Below are positions 19,231 to 31,862 of a stretch of 64,000 nucleotides of DNA, piece by piece. The stretch spans positions 15,702,648 to 15,766,647 of the forward strand of contig NC_086364.1 in assembly GCF_036324505.1 (NCBI RefSeq). Direction: 5' to 3'. Position 1 is the first letter of the stretch. Every line of letters starts with the position of its first letter. A program made the translations under genes and the position numbers. This stretch comes from Eleginops maclovinus (taxonomy: Eukaryota > Chordata > Actinopteri > Perciformes > Eleginopidae). A model generated the notes under the pieces. It saw only the letters and a program-made list of their open reading frames with translations, was not told the origin of the DNA and did not search any database.

Positions 19231-21542
19231 AGACCGCCTCCCTGCTTATGTTGCGATTACCTTTACACATCTGCAGGAAATGATCCCACATCTAATTAAC
19301 CTGAAATATAATTAAGACAAATTAAAACACATGTATTTCTTTTTAAATTTGCGTCATCAAGGGTACATTTGAAGGATTTTATAGTTTTAACAACATGAGG
19401 ATTATCACAGATCAAGAATATATGTAGAGAAATGCATTTGTAGACTGTGTTTTCTAAGTATTGTTTATTTGTGTGGCAAATGTGTGTGAATTGTCTATTA
19501 ATATTTATTTCATAAAGTCACCTTTGAGTTGTATTCACTATGGGGAAGCTGCCACATCTTTTACAATCGCCACATTGGCAGAATATTGTGTTCTCCATCA
19601 GTGGAAAATTCTGGCCCATAGCATCAACAAAAAAACACGTTGGTGGTTGATACCAGATACAATTCTGCCCTTATTTATTCATTACATGTGTACAATCTCA
19701 CAGGACTGCTCATACTGCACAATCTGCACGATTGTTGCTATTCCTTTTAAATTGACTGACTGGAAAAAAGGGAAGACCACCGTTATAGAAACCTGAAAAT
19801 TAAATAATACAGTATTGTGCTAATGTTTCTTTTTGCTTAGCGCATTTTCAATTGTATAATTATCTGTGTTATCTATTAGACTTTCCGTTCAGCATTGGAA
19901 TGATAATGCCGAGGACCTGAAGGCTTTAGCAGTTAGAAGGACTGCAAGATTATTAAACGTAAATGTTTATCTTGGGAACATTTTTGTTTTGAGTGAAATT
20001 TGTTAGTAGATTTTTATCAACATTTTTTTTAATTTAGAATGACTAGCTGACCAATAATGAGAATTGCAACTGAGGCCTTAGAAGATTAAGGTGCAACTTG
20101 GCACTTTATTCCGTTTATACAATGTGTTTTTATTTATGTGATTATTACTTAAAGTTACGATTTTCTTCACCATCAATTTAGTCAATTCAAAATTTACCAC
20201 AAAATACTCATAATCATAATAATAATATGCTACTGATTGAAGATAAAGAAACGTTTTATGTTCAATTAAGCTAAAAACAAGAAGTAAAAAACACAATATC
20301 AGAAATGAATAAAAACAATAATAATATTAATAGTATTAATCATTTTGATAACAGTGATAATGGCAATTATTATTAATATAATAATATAAACAATGAAACG
20401 AATGTGCACCAGTATTTCAATTATATTAAAACAAATGATTTTTATTTTTTTTAAGTTGTATTTGGATGCAAAAAAACCTAAAACTTCACTTATTTTACTC
20501 TGGGTTAATATTTCATTTAAATGTTGCCAAACTTTGTAGGAAAAATAACTTTTAGAGTCCAGTTTGCAAAATATATTTACACAATCCTTGTGCTTTTCAA
20601 GAGTCAACACTCATCCAGGAATTATTCAAATGTCCTTCAGTCACTCTAAAATACATTTATATAAATTATGACTGTGAATATTCTGCATGTTTTTGACTGA
20701 AGCAACGATATTAATGCAGTCGTTATGGACCATATTTGCTTTCATCTAATTTGGTTGTGATGAAATAATTGAGTCTAAATAAACCGTATTTCCTTTACTG
20801 TTAACGTGCACAATGCGTAAAGAATACCCTATGGAAAGGACATTTAAAACCAATCGACCGAAATAATGATTTTTTTGGGAGGGGGGGGGGTGTGTTCGGT
20901 CTTTATTCGGTTATCATTGCTACACAGTGAAATATTGTGTGCTGCGTAAAACGTTAATGGGCATTGTCCTTACACCCATATTATGTTATTACATTGTGAT
21001 TTAAACATCGTTTGATAGGGAAACATGGAGCTCGACTTAAACAGGTTTGCAGTTTATAATTTATTTAAATATATATTTTTTAATAATTATTTATATAGAC
21101 GAATCCAAATCAAAATGTGACTCAGGGTTATTTGAAATTCCTTAAATGGGGCTGATATTTGAACGTTTAGTGTCCCATTAGACAACATTAGATGTGAACA
21201 TTTTTAAATGTGATATTGGTTAGAATTGAATTCATAATTTATTCATAATTTTACACTGATTGATGTTTACATAAATGTGTGTTGCATGAGGATCATCCAC
21301 TCTATTAAAACATTATGTGTCCTCCCACGTTTGTTTAATTTCTTTGTTTTCGGTTTTTCTTTAACCGCAAGTGAAACTTATTATTTATTTTTTTTAGTTT
21401 GGACTCTCTGGACCCCCTCAGTGCTCTGTGGATCCGCTCTGACTTCTCTTGCCCCCCTGTGCCAGACATTCCTCTACAGCAGCCTGAGCAGCGGGACTCC
21501 TCCCCTTCACTCAGAAACCCGGAGCACGTAGCAACAACCGAG

Positions 21543-21604
21543 CCAATGTGCGATCCGTCCTACCGACTGCGGTGCCTGGCAACAGAAAAAGACGTGATGA
21601 CGTC
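21543..21604 (+). promoter_or_regulatory. Probable cbx8 promoter elements (CCAAT and CRE-like)
   Basis: A CCAAT box (21543-21547) and a CRE-like TGACGTCC (21597-21604) lie 170 and 110 bp upstream of the cbx8 start codon, in a GC-richer segment after the AT-rich intergenic DNA. The transcription start is not mapped. Confidence 0.4.
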
Positions 21605-21714
21605 CTCTCCAGATTGCGTATTATGGGATGTGCAGAATTAAACAACCCGAAGAGGACAAGGGGGAAGCCAAACATAATAAAAGAGATAGATATAAACGAA
21701 TTGCATGGTGAATC

Positions 21715-24130
21715 ATGGAGCTCTCTGCTGTTGGTGAGAGTGTCTTCGCAGCCGAGTCCATCCTTAAACGGAGAATCAGACGGGTATTTGCTGCTTTTCG
21801 CCCACAGGGTCTCCACACATATTACGCAACCATTTGTTTGTCCGGCGTTTACAATCAATGCTTTGATAACCATGAACGTATTACGGATCTGTTTTGCAGG
21901 GTCGCTGGGAATATCTGGTGAAATGGAAGGGCTGGTCTCAGAAGTGAGTATTTTAGCGGAGGCTGTGAAGGACAGCGCTCCATTCTGGCGGCTCGCATAA
22001 CTGCAACACCCCAGACATGTCGTTTATTCAGATCGTTTCTTGTCATATCAATCGCTTCTTGTGTTGAAGTGCAGTCTGCTATATATCTGATGGCTCTTGT
22101 GCTCCAGGCATGGGGCTTTAGAAGTCTGACGTTCAGTCCGCTGGGATGCATTAAAGTAGCTTTAGCAATGGCTGGGTTCACCATGCGTCACTGTCCGCTA
22201 CATAGCCTGTAATTGTAGCGCAAGCAGCAAGATCGCGTTGTTAAAGTACAACGCAGCGGTGTGGGTGGAGACGATCTGTCTAATGTATCTGTCTTGTTGT
22301 GTTTTGGACACAGGTACAGTACCTGGGAGCCGGAGGAAAACATTCTGGATGCACGTCTGTTCGCAGCTTTTGAGGAGAGGTGAGGGTTTGACAGCGCAGC
22401 AGTAGGCCTCTGTGCAGAAAGGAGACAGCACCGTGCATTTTGTACCGTAAACATGTCCATTTAAATAAGACTTTTTTTGTATGTTTGAATCTGGCAAACT
22501 TTTTCTCTACTTAAGAAAGTGACAACAAGCATCGTTGGAGCGAAGTCATTCCGATTATAATCCAGATTGTTGCAATGTACGCTATTGTCATTTTCTTATC
22601 ATAAACGGGATATCTGCCTCACTGTGACACGTTTTTATTTTTATTTGAACGTAATTATAATTAAAAAGTGTTAAAAAAAACATTTAATCAAAGCCCATTG
22701 GTCACCTAAAGGCCCCTGCGAGAAAATGCATTTCCCAATTTAATTACAGACTAAATGAAAAATGTTTATATATATGTTAAACTGTAATGACTCGTTAGTT
22801 GATTTTCTTTCTCAGGGAGCGCGAAAGGGAGCTGTTTGGACCGAAGAAGAGGGGACCCAAACCTGAGACATTTCTCTTGAAGGTCGGGTAAATCTTTTGA
22901 TGCATTTCTCATGTTATCTTTTCCTCTTTATCATGTGAGATGATGTGAGTCATTTCGATTTCATCGTTATCACAGCCTTATTGAGTTTGAAACTTTGGTG
23001 ATTAAAAAAATATTGCTTATGACTACTGTGAGATCTGAGAGCCAAGAAAGTGTTTAATTCCCCCCAGTGATTTTCATTAGTTTGAGCTTCAGCCTTTACA
23101 TTTAAAACATATTTTTATATTAAAGGAAGGGTTAGGGTTATATGTATTTGACATGCATTCCTTGTAAAACAAAGCAGCTTTAGGGACGAGGCCTTAAAGC
23201 TCGTATAACCAAACAGATTGCAGCTGCTTTCTCTTAAACCTTTACATTTCCTCAGGAGAAATCAACATTTAATCTCTGGTAAACTCCCCTCATAAACGTT
23301 ATATGCTCTGTCCTCAGGCCAAAGCCAAAGAAAAGACGTATGAATTTAGAAGAGAGACTCCCAGAGGGATCCAGGTTTCCTATCCCATCCCGGAGCCTGT
23401 CATAACACCCAGGGCCCGGGAAGGTTTACGCACCGTGGTTCCCACAATCTTCCCACCTAGTGCGGTCAACAGGGGGGAAAGTGTCCAAATCCGACCACCA
23501 GAACCAGAGAGGAGGCCAAGACCGACTCCATCCGCTGCTTTGACAGACCTAGAAGCCGTCCGTTTACCTAAAAAAAGAGGGCGCAAACCGAAGCTTCATT
23601 TACATTACAATGAAACAGTCGATGGGGGCCGCTCAGCAGAGCTTAACACCAAACGGAGCAGGTCACTCGAGGAGCCGGTGTCAAACGTATTTTCCAACAT
23701 GTCCCGCCGCTTGCAACATCACGGTGAGGCGTCAGATCACAGCCTCATCCAGCTGACACGGAGGTTCCAGGAGAAGACCACAATCACACCAAAACACAGC
23801 AGCGAGCACAGACACGCAGGGTTGTCTTTCAGGGCGTTCAATCCAGATATGCGTAAAAAGGATCAGTTAAAACACAGGACTAAATGTTCGATGTCTGTTC
23901 CGCGGGCCAGCAGCTCTGCAGAGCACCGGAAGCATCACGTGAAGGAGTGCGGTCACTCCGCTGTCAGATCCACGGAGCCCAATGACAAGACCACGCGACC
24001 AGCCTCGTGCTGGACCCCAAGTTTGACCAACCAGGACACTGTGACGGTGACAGATGTCACCATGAACTTCTTGACAGTCACTGTCAGAGAGAGCAGCACG
24101 GAGAAAGGTTTTTTCAGAGAGAAACGATGA
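21715..24130 (+). CDS. cbx8: Chromobox protein 8 (Polycomb PRC1 subunit)
   Basis: Five coding exons: 21715-21783, 21900-21943, 22314-22379, 22816-22882 and 23318-24130. All borders are GT-AG and the product is 352 aa (human CBX8 is 389). The N terminus [20 protein letters not shown] is CBX8-like. The chromodomain holds the H3K27me3 cage F11, W32 and W35. After exon 4 come [15 protein letters not shown] and a basic [10 protein letters not shown] segment as in CBX8, then an AT-hook-like KKRGRKPK (near residue 167). The C-terminal RING1-binding box reads [13 protein letters not shown] and the tail GFFREKR is typical of CBX8. The middle region is shorter and diverged, as in other fish copies. The first four exons match cbx4 in length and phase. 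Teleosts carry a and b copies and I cannot tell which this is. Candidate poly(A) signals are at 24154-24159 and 24272-24277. Confidence 0.95.
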
Positions 24131-24968
24131 GTATGCTCGGATGTGGGTCTTTAAATAAATATATATCATAGTTTAACAAGTTACTATAACTAACAAGCCT
24201 ACTGCAATGCTATATTTTTTCTATGTAACTTTCAAACGTGTACATACACATATTTAATACGCTGTTGAAAAAATAAAAAAATGAAAGTGTCCTTGTGAAT
24301 TTATCGTTATTGCAATCGCTATTACATCCTGCTTGAGACTCTTTTTTTTTTAAAGAAAAACTGTCCGATCACGTCATTATAAATAACCTTACCTTTCTTC
24401 AACCAAATGTTGCTTTGACATTCATCCGGTTATTGATTCTGAGAGTGTTCCCTCATGACAAGGTTTTCATTTAGAAAGTTGAATTGTAGATGTACTGAAG
24501 GTGTGTCTGAAATTAAAATACTTTACAGTCTTTCACGTGTTTAAACAAAGGCCACGTGAGTCTAACACGGTTCTGAAAAGGATTTTTCAATATTTCTAAA
24601 AGGTAAGAATGTGTGTAAGCTGCAGCATCACTTCAAAAGATCGAAATAATTACACCTAAATAGATAACCCATGCATCATAATAAAATGTTTTATTATACA
24701 GCTGGATGAAATACTTTCCGTGAAGGCTTTTCTGTTGGTAGTTTCTCTACTGAAAGTTAATCTATTTTTGGTAAACGGAATTGAAGACATACCAAAGTTT
24801 GACTGTAATAGATGTATTTAAAAATATACTATTTTTCAGTTGTACTGGTGTAAGTGTATAGCCTCCTGGTCACACGCAACTACCGAACAACACATAAGGA
24901 CATCTTCACATTTTTTCTTTGACCCCCACCGGTTCCATTCAAATTCAAGAAATCACAAACGATTTGTG

Positions 24969-25002
24969 TAAGACTACACCATGTTTTAATTGTGTAGTCT
25001 TA
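24969..25002. repeat. 11-bp perfect inverted repeat
   Basis: TAAGACTACAC (24969-24979) and its reverse complement (24992-25002) are separated by 12 nt. It lies about 840 bp after the cbx8 stop codon. Confidence 0.8.
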
Positions 25003-25898
25003 ATATCCGTTAAACGCTTTGAATCACAATAAAAAAGAAGACAAATATCAGAACCTGTCTAACCTTGGTGGACTTGATTACCGATTTAAGCTTATAAGCA
25101 TGTTATACTTATTCCCTGCGCCATTATCATCACCACCACCAATGTCGATTATAGCAAGTGGTGAAAGTACGCAGACTTCAAAGGACGAGTTGGGCCTTTA
25201 ATCTGACAGTCATTCTACAGGAACGAGATGTTTTTGACAGTTTTACTCTAAACACTCTATGCTATAATGATTCCAGGAATAAGTAATGACATAAGTGAGC
25301 CATTTAATTTGCACATAACCCGGAGAAAGAATTACAGGAAGAGTTTTTTTAACAGTGACCCCGTGTGTCGAGTTGAGTGAACAGAGGTTTATGATTTGAA
25401 TGGTTCCTCTATACGGTTCCTCTTTTTAGGGGGTTAAACTGTATCGTAGGCCGTTATTTATCCCCTTAACTTGCATCACCTTGCTCCACCAGGCTTGTAC
25501 AGTACATAAAGCATCCAGGCTGCACTCCGCTGATAAGAGGCCAGTTCTTTCAAGCACAAAGCCTCCATTCATTTGACTTCGCTTTGTCTCTGCAGAGGAC
25601 ACATGACCCAATCTGACCATCCGGGACTCCTGTGAAGAAACTCCGTCTGGATTCTGCCTCACCAATGGCCGTTTTAAAATTTAAATTAGTTTATATAGGA
25701 ACATTTAGTTTGATGTTTTGGTTTGATGAAAAAAGGGGATGATTTAGTGCTTTCCAGGAATACATTTTGACGCAAAATCGTGGATCAAAAAGAAAGCAAC
25801 ACCCATCGCATTCTTCGTGCACTTTCACATTTATATTACACATTCAATATCATCCAAACTCCTAGATGTAGTGGCTAGAGTAGTACAACTTGTCCTGC

Positions 25899-26432
25899 AG
25901 CTGTGACAACATCCTGCCAGATTCTCCACCTGAGTGTAATTTACTCAACGACATAGCTACCCATCAAGAATCTAAACCCTTTGATCTGATTCTGCCTGAG
26001 GGCCCTTATAAGCTGGATGCAAACCTCGAGAGGCCTGTCTGGTTACACTCCACAGACTTTACCTCCACAAGATGTCGCCAGCAGCGAGACCTTGAAACTC
26101 TGCCAAATTATTTCCCCACAAAGACCCTGCGAGTTAAAATGAAGTGGAACCACTCATCCACAGAGGATTAATCATTGGTGAAAGCTTGTATCGTTTGTCT
26201 TCACGTACAGTATTAGCGGCTGTTGAGTTCCAGCCTCCTCACGAAGACAGCCAGCAGCAGACGTTCAGTGAGGGCAGTGTGCGTTACATCATCCCTCCAC
26301 TAGATGAAGCTCAAGCTCAGATACACCTCTCCCAATTGTATTTCAGCTTGGCTAACTTGGAAATGCATCAACATTAGATTACTCTTTAGCACATGGTATA
26401 ATGTATTGATTTTACACAAACGTTTGAATAAA
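25899..26432 (+). pseudogene. Unidentified exon-like ORF pair with poly(A) signal
   Basis: A frame from about 25899 to 26171 has protein-like composition (for example FDLILPEGPYKLDANLERPV and RDLETLPNYFPTKTLRVKMK). It begins after a good acceptor-like tract ending in CCTGCAG. It overlaps a second frame (26144-26377, containing EFQPPHEDSQQQ and VRYIIPPLDEAQAQIHLSQL). The two differ by a frameshift around 26144-26171. AATAAA at 26427-26432 follows the second stop by 50 nt. I do not recognise the protein. It could be a decayed gene, a processed copy, or the 3' exons of an unannotated fish gene. Chance open frames remain possible. Confidence 0.3.
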
Positions 26433-26459
26433 GAGAGAATCATTTATGCGATCCAGTAA

Positions 26460-27340
26460 GTGTCATTTGACCAGGTGAGTCCAAATCCAATACTATATTA
26501 ATTACTATAAATAAAACACTTATTTTCATTGAATTATGAGTATTTCTTGAGCAAATGGTTGCTAATTAATCCGTTTTTTAAATGACAAGTCATAATTGTT
26601 AAAGCTTCCATGTCACCCAGTGAGCCCAAATCAATGCAATAATGTTGTAGGAGTTTTTGGCCTAATAATAAAGCTACTATGTGGTGGTTTAACTCCCGGG
26701 CATTACCTGTGGATAAGATACCGTTTGTGTTGTAGCTTCAATAATCGATAGGCTCGTTATCAGGTGCAGCATAATACAATCCTTTTGTTCCTATTGTGTT
26801 GTGCATAGAGTCCATATCCATCACCATCAATTCATTGCCCGACCAAACAATCTGGGGTAACCTACTGACAACACTTGCGCCACGGCGGTCTAAAACCATA
26901 TATTCCGGGGTTAGACACACCAAATCATGTGACCTGACACACCTATGTACCTGTGCCCTAGGTAATAAAACAGCGACACCCCATGGCGAACCCAAGTACC
27001 TTCATTAAAACGGCCCTTACAATTATATTACATCACTTGAGTAAGACACACTAAGACAATCCTCCTCTCATTAAATTAAAGTTCTTATTTTATTACAATA
27101 TTCTGAAGTACTTCTGAAATCAATAGCTTCCATGTCATGTGACCAAGTGACTCCAACTCAATGCAGCATTGTTAAACTACACTGGACAGATAAAACACAG
27201 CTCTTTTTTTTAATGTGATCATATAGATAACTTTAGTTCATAAACATCATGTTCTGAAAGTTCAGCTGTTTTTACTAAAAAGTTTCAATTTTTAAAATTA
27301 TGTTCTATGTCCTATTCAATGCAGCACTGTCCCACAACAT
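26460..27340. repeat. Diverged repeated segments of unknown family
   Basis: Segments near 26466, 26606, 27128 and 27305 share variants of CTTCCATGTCA, a GTGACCAAGTGA-like piece and AATCAATGCAGCAYTGTT. The spacing is irregular. This looks like an old tandem or nested repeat. Confidence 0.35.
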
Positions 27341-27753
27341 TAGAACCGCCTCTTTTTATTGGATTTTAGAGGTTATTTTGTTTTATACCAATATGAAATG
27401 TGACCAGTAATCCCTAATAAATGATGATGTTATTCCAATAAGGCAAACCTCATACGTTTTGGATTCCAGCTCACCTTCAGCCAAGCAAATAAAAGCATTT
27501 GATTCCATTAAATGTTGTAAAATGGGAAAGAGGTGTGTCCTCCTCCAATAAAATGCTGCATTGATCTTTAGTCAGTGGTCATTAGGTCATATTTTATATA
27601 CTGTGGTGTATTAAATCTGTTCATATACAGTTAGTTACCCTCTGAGGTCATAGAGAGTGCAGAGAGTGATGTGGTACAACAGGGTGTTGTATAACAAACC
27701 TCTGGAATATGTCAGAAGGCCTCCATGGATGAGTAAGAAAAAGACAAACATAT

Positions 27754-28025
27754 CTCACCTTATTTGGGTACGCGCAAGACATGATGTACAAACGTATAGC
27801 TCACCTTATTTGGGTACACATTCTTATAGAACATCGCATTTGGTCACACACCCACATTTCTCCTATAAATTGCATGCACAAAGAGATTTCGGGGGGACTT
27901 CCACAATTGGCTCTGGGAACCTCGTATCGCCCGTGTTGGTGTATGATACTATGCTGTTGTAATAAACCTTATTATATACAAGCTGGTGCCTCCGGAGACT
28001 TCTTCATCTTCACAAACAGCGCTAC
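27754..28025 (+). mobile_element. Possible solo-LTR or LTR fragment
   Basis: An 18-bp direct repeat, CTCACCTTATTTGGGTAC, at 27754-27771 and 27800-27817 precedes an AATAAA (27961-27966). That is followed by a segment containing GCTGGTGCCTCCGGAGAC and CTTCATCTTCAC. The order of a U3-like repeat, AATAAA and a short R/U5-like tail is LTR-like. No intact retroviral gene and no second LTR was seen, so it would be a decayed remnant. Confidence 0.3.
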
Positions 28026-28365
28026 AAGATATACTTCAATACACACATTTATTATAATTATTTAGCATCATTTTCACTAATATGGGAAAGTCATTCAAAT
28101 AAATCAGGTGTGTTTAATTTAAACGTTGATAAATGAGTGGTTACTAAGTGAAACACTCCAGAAGACACCGCTGCACAAGGAAAAAATGTCTGTCGGATAG
28201 CCAACCTAAAACTAACCCGCAGAGAGCCTCTCAGAAGAGGATACATGATTGTGCAAAGTGGCGCACTGATGTTAACAGATGGCTGAAGGCTTTCACACTG
28301 AGCGTGCCTTTAAAGAGCAAAGACAAAGACCTGCAGAGTCCCCCAACAACTGTATCAGCCCTAAT

Positions 28366-28478
<113 letters not shown>

Positions 28479-28488
28479 CTTGTGAAGC

Positions 28489-28495
28489 TGAGTCA
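28489..28495 (+). promoter_or_regulatory. AP-1 consensus site upstream of metrnl
   Basis: TGAGTCA directly follows the GA array, 111 bp before the start codon. It is a perfect AP-1 match, but occupancy is unknown. Confidence 0.35.
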
Positions 28496-28605
28496 CGTAT
28501 TTTGTCGCAGCAGAGCACTTGTACTCTCGATAATCCACAGACAAACTTTCTAGCCATGCACTGCCGTCCATTTCAGTCTAGATTTTTGTTTTTCATGCGG
28601 ATGAG

Positions 28606-31600
28606 ATGTTGTCAAATGTGATTATTATGATGTGTACGCTGGGTCTTCAGCTACGGCACTGTTCCGCTGATCTGTGCAACTGGACTGGAAGGTAAGGAAC
28701 TTTCTCTCGTTTTCTGCAAGATTTTAAGGCGGGAAATCAGGGACATTTAAATGTGATGGTTTAATCAATCTTGAGGAAATATTTAGGCCTACCCAGGCCT
28801 TGTTAATCCATTAAAATACAATGATAAGAACAACTGTTGGCCACTAGATGTTGTGCAAAAGTCCAGAAATGTTCTAAAGACAATTTATCAACTTCACTAA
28901 TGACCTGTTAACTTTGATAACTGCAGATGCTTATTCTGCAAAAGCATACGACTATTCATTATTGACTTAGAAACATTTACAACTGCAAATGTATTAAATT
29001 AAAGGACTAACCGACAGCATGGTCTACAACCTGGCAACCTATAATGTGTTATTAGTGTCTTGTAAATTATCTTTAAATGAATAGTACATTGTTTATTAAC
29101 CATTAATTATGGTATGAAGCAGTCAATGCATGGCAGTCGTTTGAATTTTAGAAACCTTTTTCACATTTTGATAATCCATTCCTCGGTTTCCCTCTGATCC
29201 AGCGGTTTTGCAGCTGGTGTGGATTCGAGGATTGTTCTCCAGGTGCGGCTGCGCTGTACAGAAGGCTCGGTGAGGTGGGTTTACCCTGGTCAGGCTCTCC
29301 GGGTGGTCCTGGAGCCCAACCTGTCCACAGACCGGCGAACCACGGTCTGCATCAAACCGTCCCCTTCTTTCCGCGGAGCCAGCGTCTTCATTGAACGAGC
29401 CGGGGAGCTGAAGCTGCTGGTGACGGAGGGCGGGCGGCCCGGGCGGCAGGTGTATTGTTTTCGGGCTGATGGTCCACACAGACCCGTCCTCTACCTCCAG
29501 TCCAGCCCGCAGACTGACGGAGCCTGGAGCAGACACACCATGGGCTTCAGATATGAGCTGCTGGGTAACAGGAGTGCTGCACCCAACGTGGGACACCGAG
29601 GGCTGCAGAGTAAGTGGAAAAACATGCATTTGCACCCTTTAATAAGAATTTAGAAAAAGGTTTAAAAATGTTCCTTATGAGAAACGCTGCAGATAATTGA
29701 TTTATGGATTACCAACTGCCTTAAATAAAGGACAATTTTGTGGGGATTTTCCCAAACCTGGCAACCCAAAATATGCGCATAAACGGGCACTGCTTTCTAG
29801 TCCATGCAATTATTACATCATATACAACTCATAAACCCTTCATAAAGAGTGCATTGTTAGAACATGGCACCCAAAATCCTAATAACATTTTAAAGCATGA
29901 ATTATATTAACTGTCGTTGAGGGATGGACCTATCTTAATTCCATGGGAGAAATAGTGGTCATTTAATTACAGACCCCAATCATGCTGGCTGGAGCATGCA
30001 GCTGCTGGTCAGTTGTGTGTTTTGTCTGGCTGTCTGGTTTCCATCGGGAGGGACAAAGCAGCCAGGACAGAGCGGACCACAGGGCGGCTGAAGGGCACAG
30101 GGCCAGAGGGCCTGAATTGAGACCACAAATACTTTGCAGATTCCACAAATGCCTTCTCATTGTGCATCTCTGTTTAGTAGCATTTATCCATGTGTGCGGG
30201 CCTTTTCCAATGTGATGATGTCCATAATAGACAGTTGCTGGTCTATCTTTTCTGCATTGCCAGTCTGGCAGAAGTGTTTGACTCCTGCGGTCTCCTGCAT
30301 TGGCACAGGGTCATTCAATTAGATGGAGATAATAGGAGTGAAACATGGGGTCAAGAGTTTTTGATATGGAGGCAGTGTGGTGGGCAGAGCACTTATAGGC
30401 GAAGCATTCCTTCATTTAACCCTGGTTTCTTTACTCTTTCATGTGAGAAGGGAGATCAATACTGTTGGTATGTGTGTCAGATTTAAAGTCCATGGAGTGG
30501 GAGGGAGACCCCAATCTATCAATCATTGTCAGTCATAGAGTTTTGGGTCATACGTGGTTTGGAACAGGGATAGGATTGACAGATTTGATGCAGGTATTTA
30601 TCATGCTTAATGTCATCTTGTTTTTTTCTCACCTTACAGCTTCATGTCGACCTTGCAATGATACAGAACTCCTCATGGCCATCTGCAACAGTGACTTTGG
30701 TGCGTATAAAAATCTTAATCGACAAACCCTGCATACTGTAATGCATTTACAAACTGAACACACTCCATTACATTCCCAATACGATATAATTGTTCTGAAA
30801 GTAATGTAGGGAATACTAGTCAAAGGATGAACAAATACCCAATAACATAAAATTGATTTTCGTCTGGGAAACAATTGAGAGAAACCCAAGTTGTATAGAT
30901 TTCTTCAAGTTATGCAAATTATGTAAGCATGCATGTGTTTTACTCATGTTTTCTATTTCATGCAATGTTTACCTCTTTTTCTGCTCCTCTGAGTTAATTT
31001 ACTTACTACTGTAGCTCACTGTAGATGATTCAGAATCATATAGCCCTACCGACTCAATATAAGGTTGATACATTAAGCTATTACCTCATTAAAATGTTGC
31101 TTACATGTTTATCACTGAAATACATCCTATGATATATTAATATTCAAATTCCTTAATTAGTTAGATTACAATATTTGTGTACTTTAACGATTAGAACGAT
31201 TTTGAATTTGTGATCTAAATACTTCCTCCACCCCTGGTGAAACTAACTGAGGTAAAAGGCTTAAGCTGGTCCGGTGCATGCCTTGAACACAGCGGCTCTG
31301 CTAGGAGGGCAGTGGAGGTCAAACAGATGTCAGGGGGAGTTGCAGAATGGGAGTGAGGAGTTCTTTAGAGCAGAAGTAATAGGTCCTCATTTATGTGCCT
31401 CAATTTCACACTCCTGCCATGTACATATAAAGATAAGGCATAGTTAAGCTGTTAATGGAGAAAGACAGGAAGGAGAGAAAGTAAAATAACATAGGAAACA
31501 GCTTCCTCAATGCATGACTGGCTCTTCTCTTTCTTCCAGTGGTCCGAGGGCACATCAAAAATGTCTCCCACGACTCTGAACGTCAGACGTCGTTGTTGGA

Positions 31601-31862
31601 GGTTTCAGCAGTGAGGGTGTATTGGCAGCGCAGTGGAGTGTTTGAGCAACAAGCGGCTGCCCCTGAGTCCCCCCGGTCTGGTCACATCCACACACTCCTG
31701 CAGTGCCAAGTGAAGCCTGGGGACGGAGAGTTTCTCTTCACAGGATCAGAACACTTTGGAGAAGCTTGGTTAGGGTGTGCCCCGCGTTACAAAGACTTCC
31801 TGTCTGTGTACAAGACCGCCTGGGTAGCACGGCGGAATTCCTGTGACTTCCCTTTGGACTGA
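28606..31862 (+). CDS. metrnl: Meteorin-like protein (secreted)
   Basis: Four coding exons: 28606-28691, 29203-29609, 30640-30699 and 31540-31862. All borders are GT-AG with continuous phase, giving 291 aa (human METRNL is 311). A short signal peptide ends near residue 20. The remaining chain has ten cysteines in the meteorin pattern, including SADLC, LRC, TVC, CRPC, AIC, LLQC, LGC and NSC. Family landmarks are VRWVYPGQALRVVLEPN, ERAGELKLLV, CRPCNDTELLMAICNSDF, DGEFLFTGSEHFGEAWLGCA and PRYKDF. The family acts as secreted neurotrophic, adipokine and immune factors. The start is the only in-frame ATG after an upstream stop at 28579. An out-of-frame ATG sits five bases earlier. N25-W-T is a glycosylation sequon near the mature N terminus. 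METRNL and METRN are close paralogs; the human 17q25 context favours METRNL. A poly(A) signal is at 32372-32377. Confidence 0.92.

Noticed and set aside
29123..29635. 170-codon minus-strand frame opposite metrnl exon 2
   Set aside because: It is the antisense shadow of the GC-rich coding exon. The plus strand has clear meteorin homology and splice sites.
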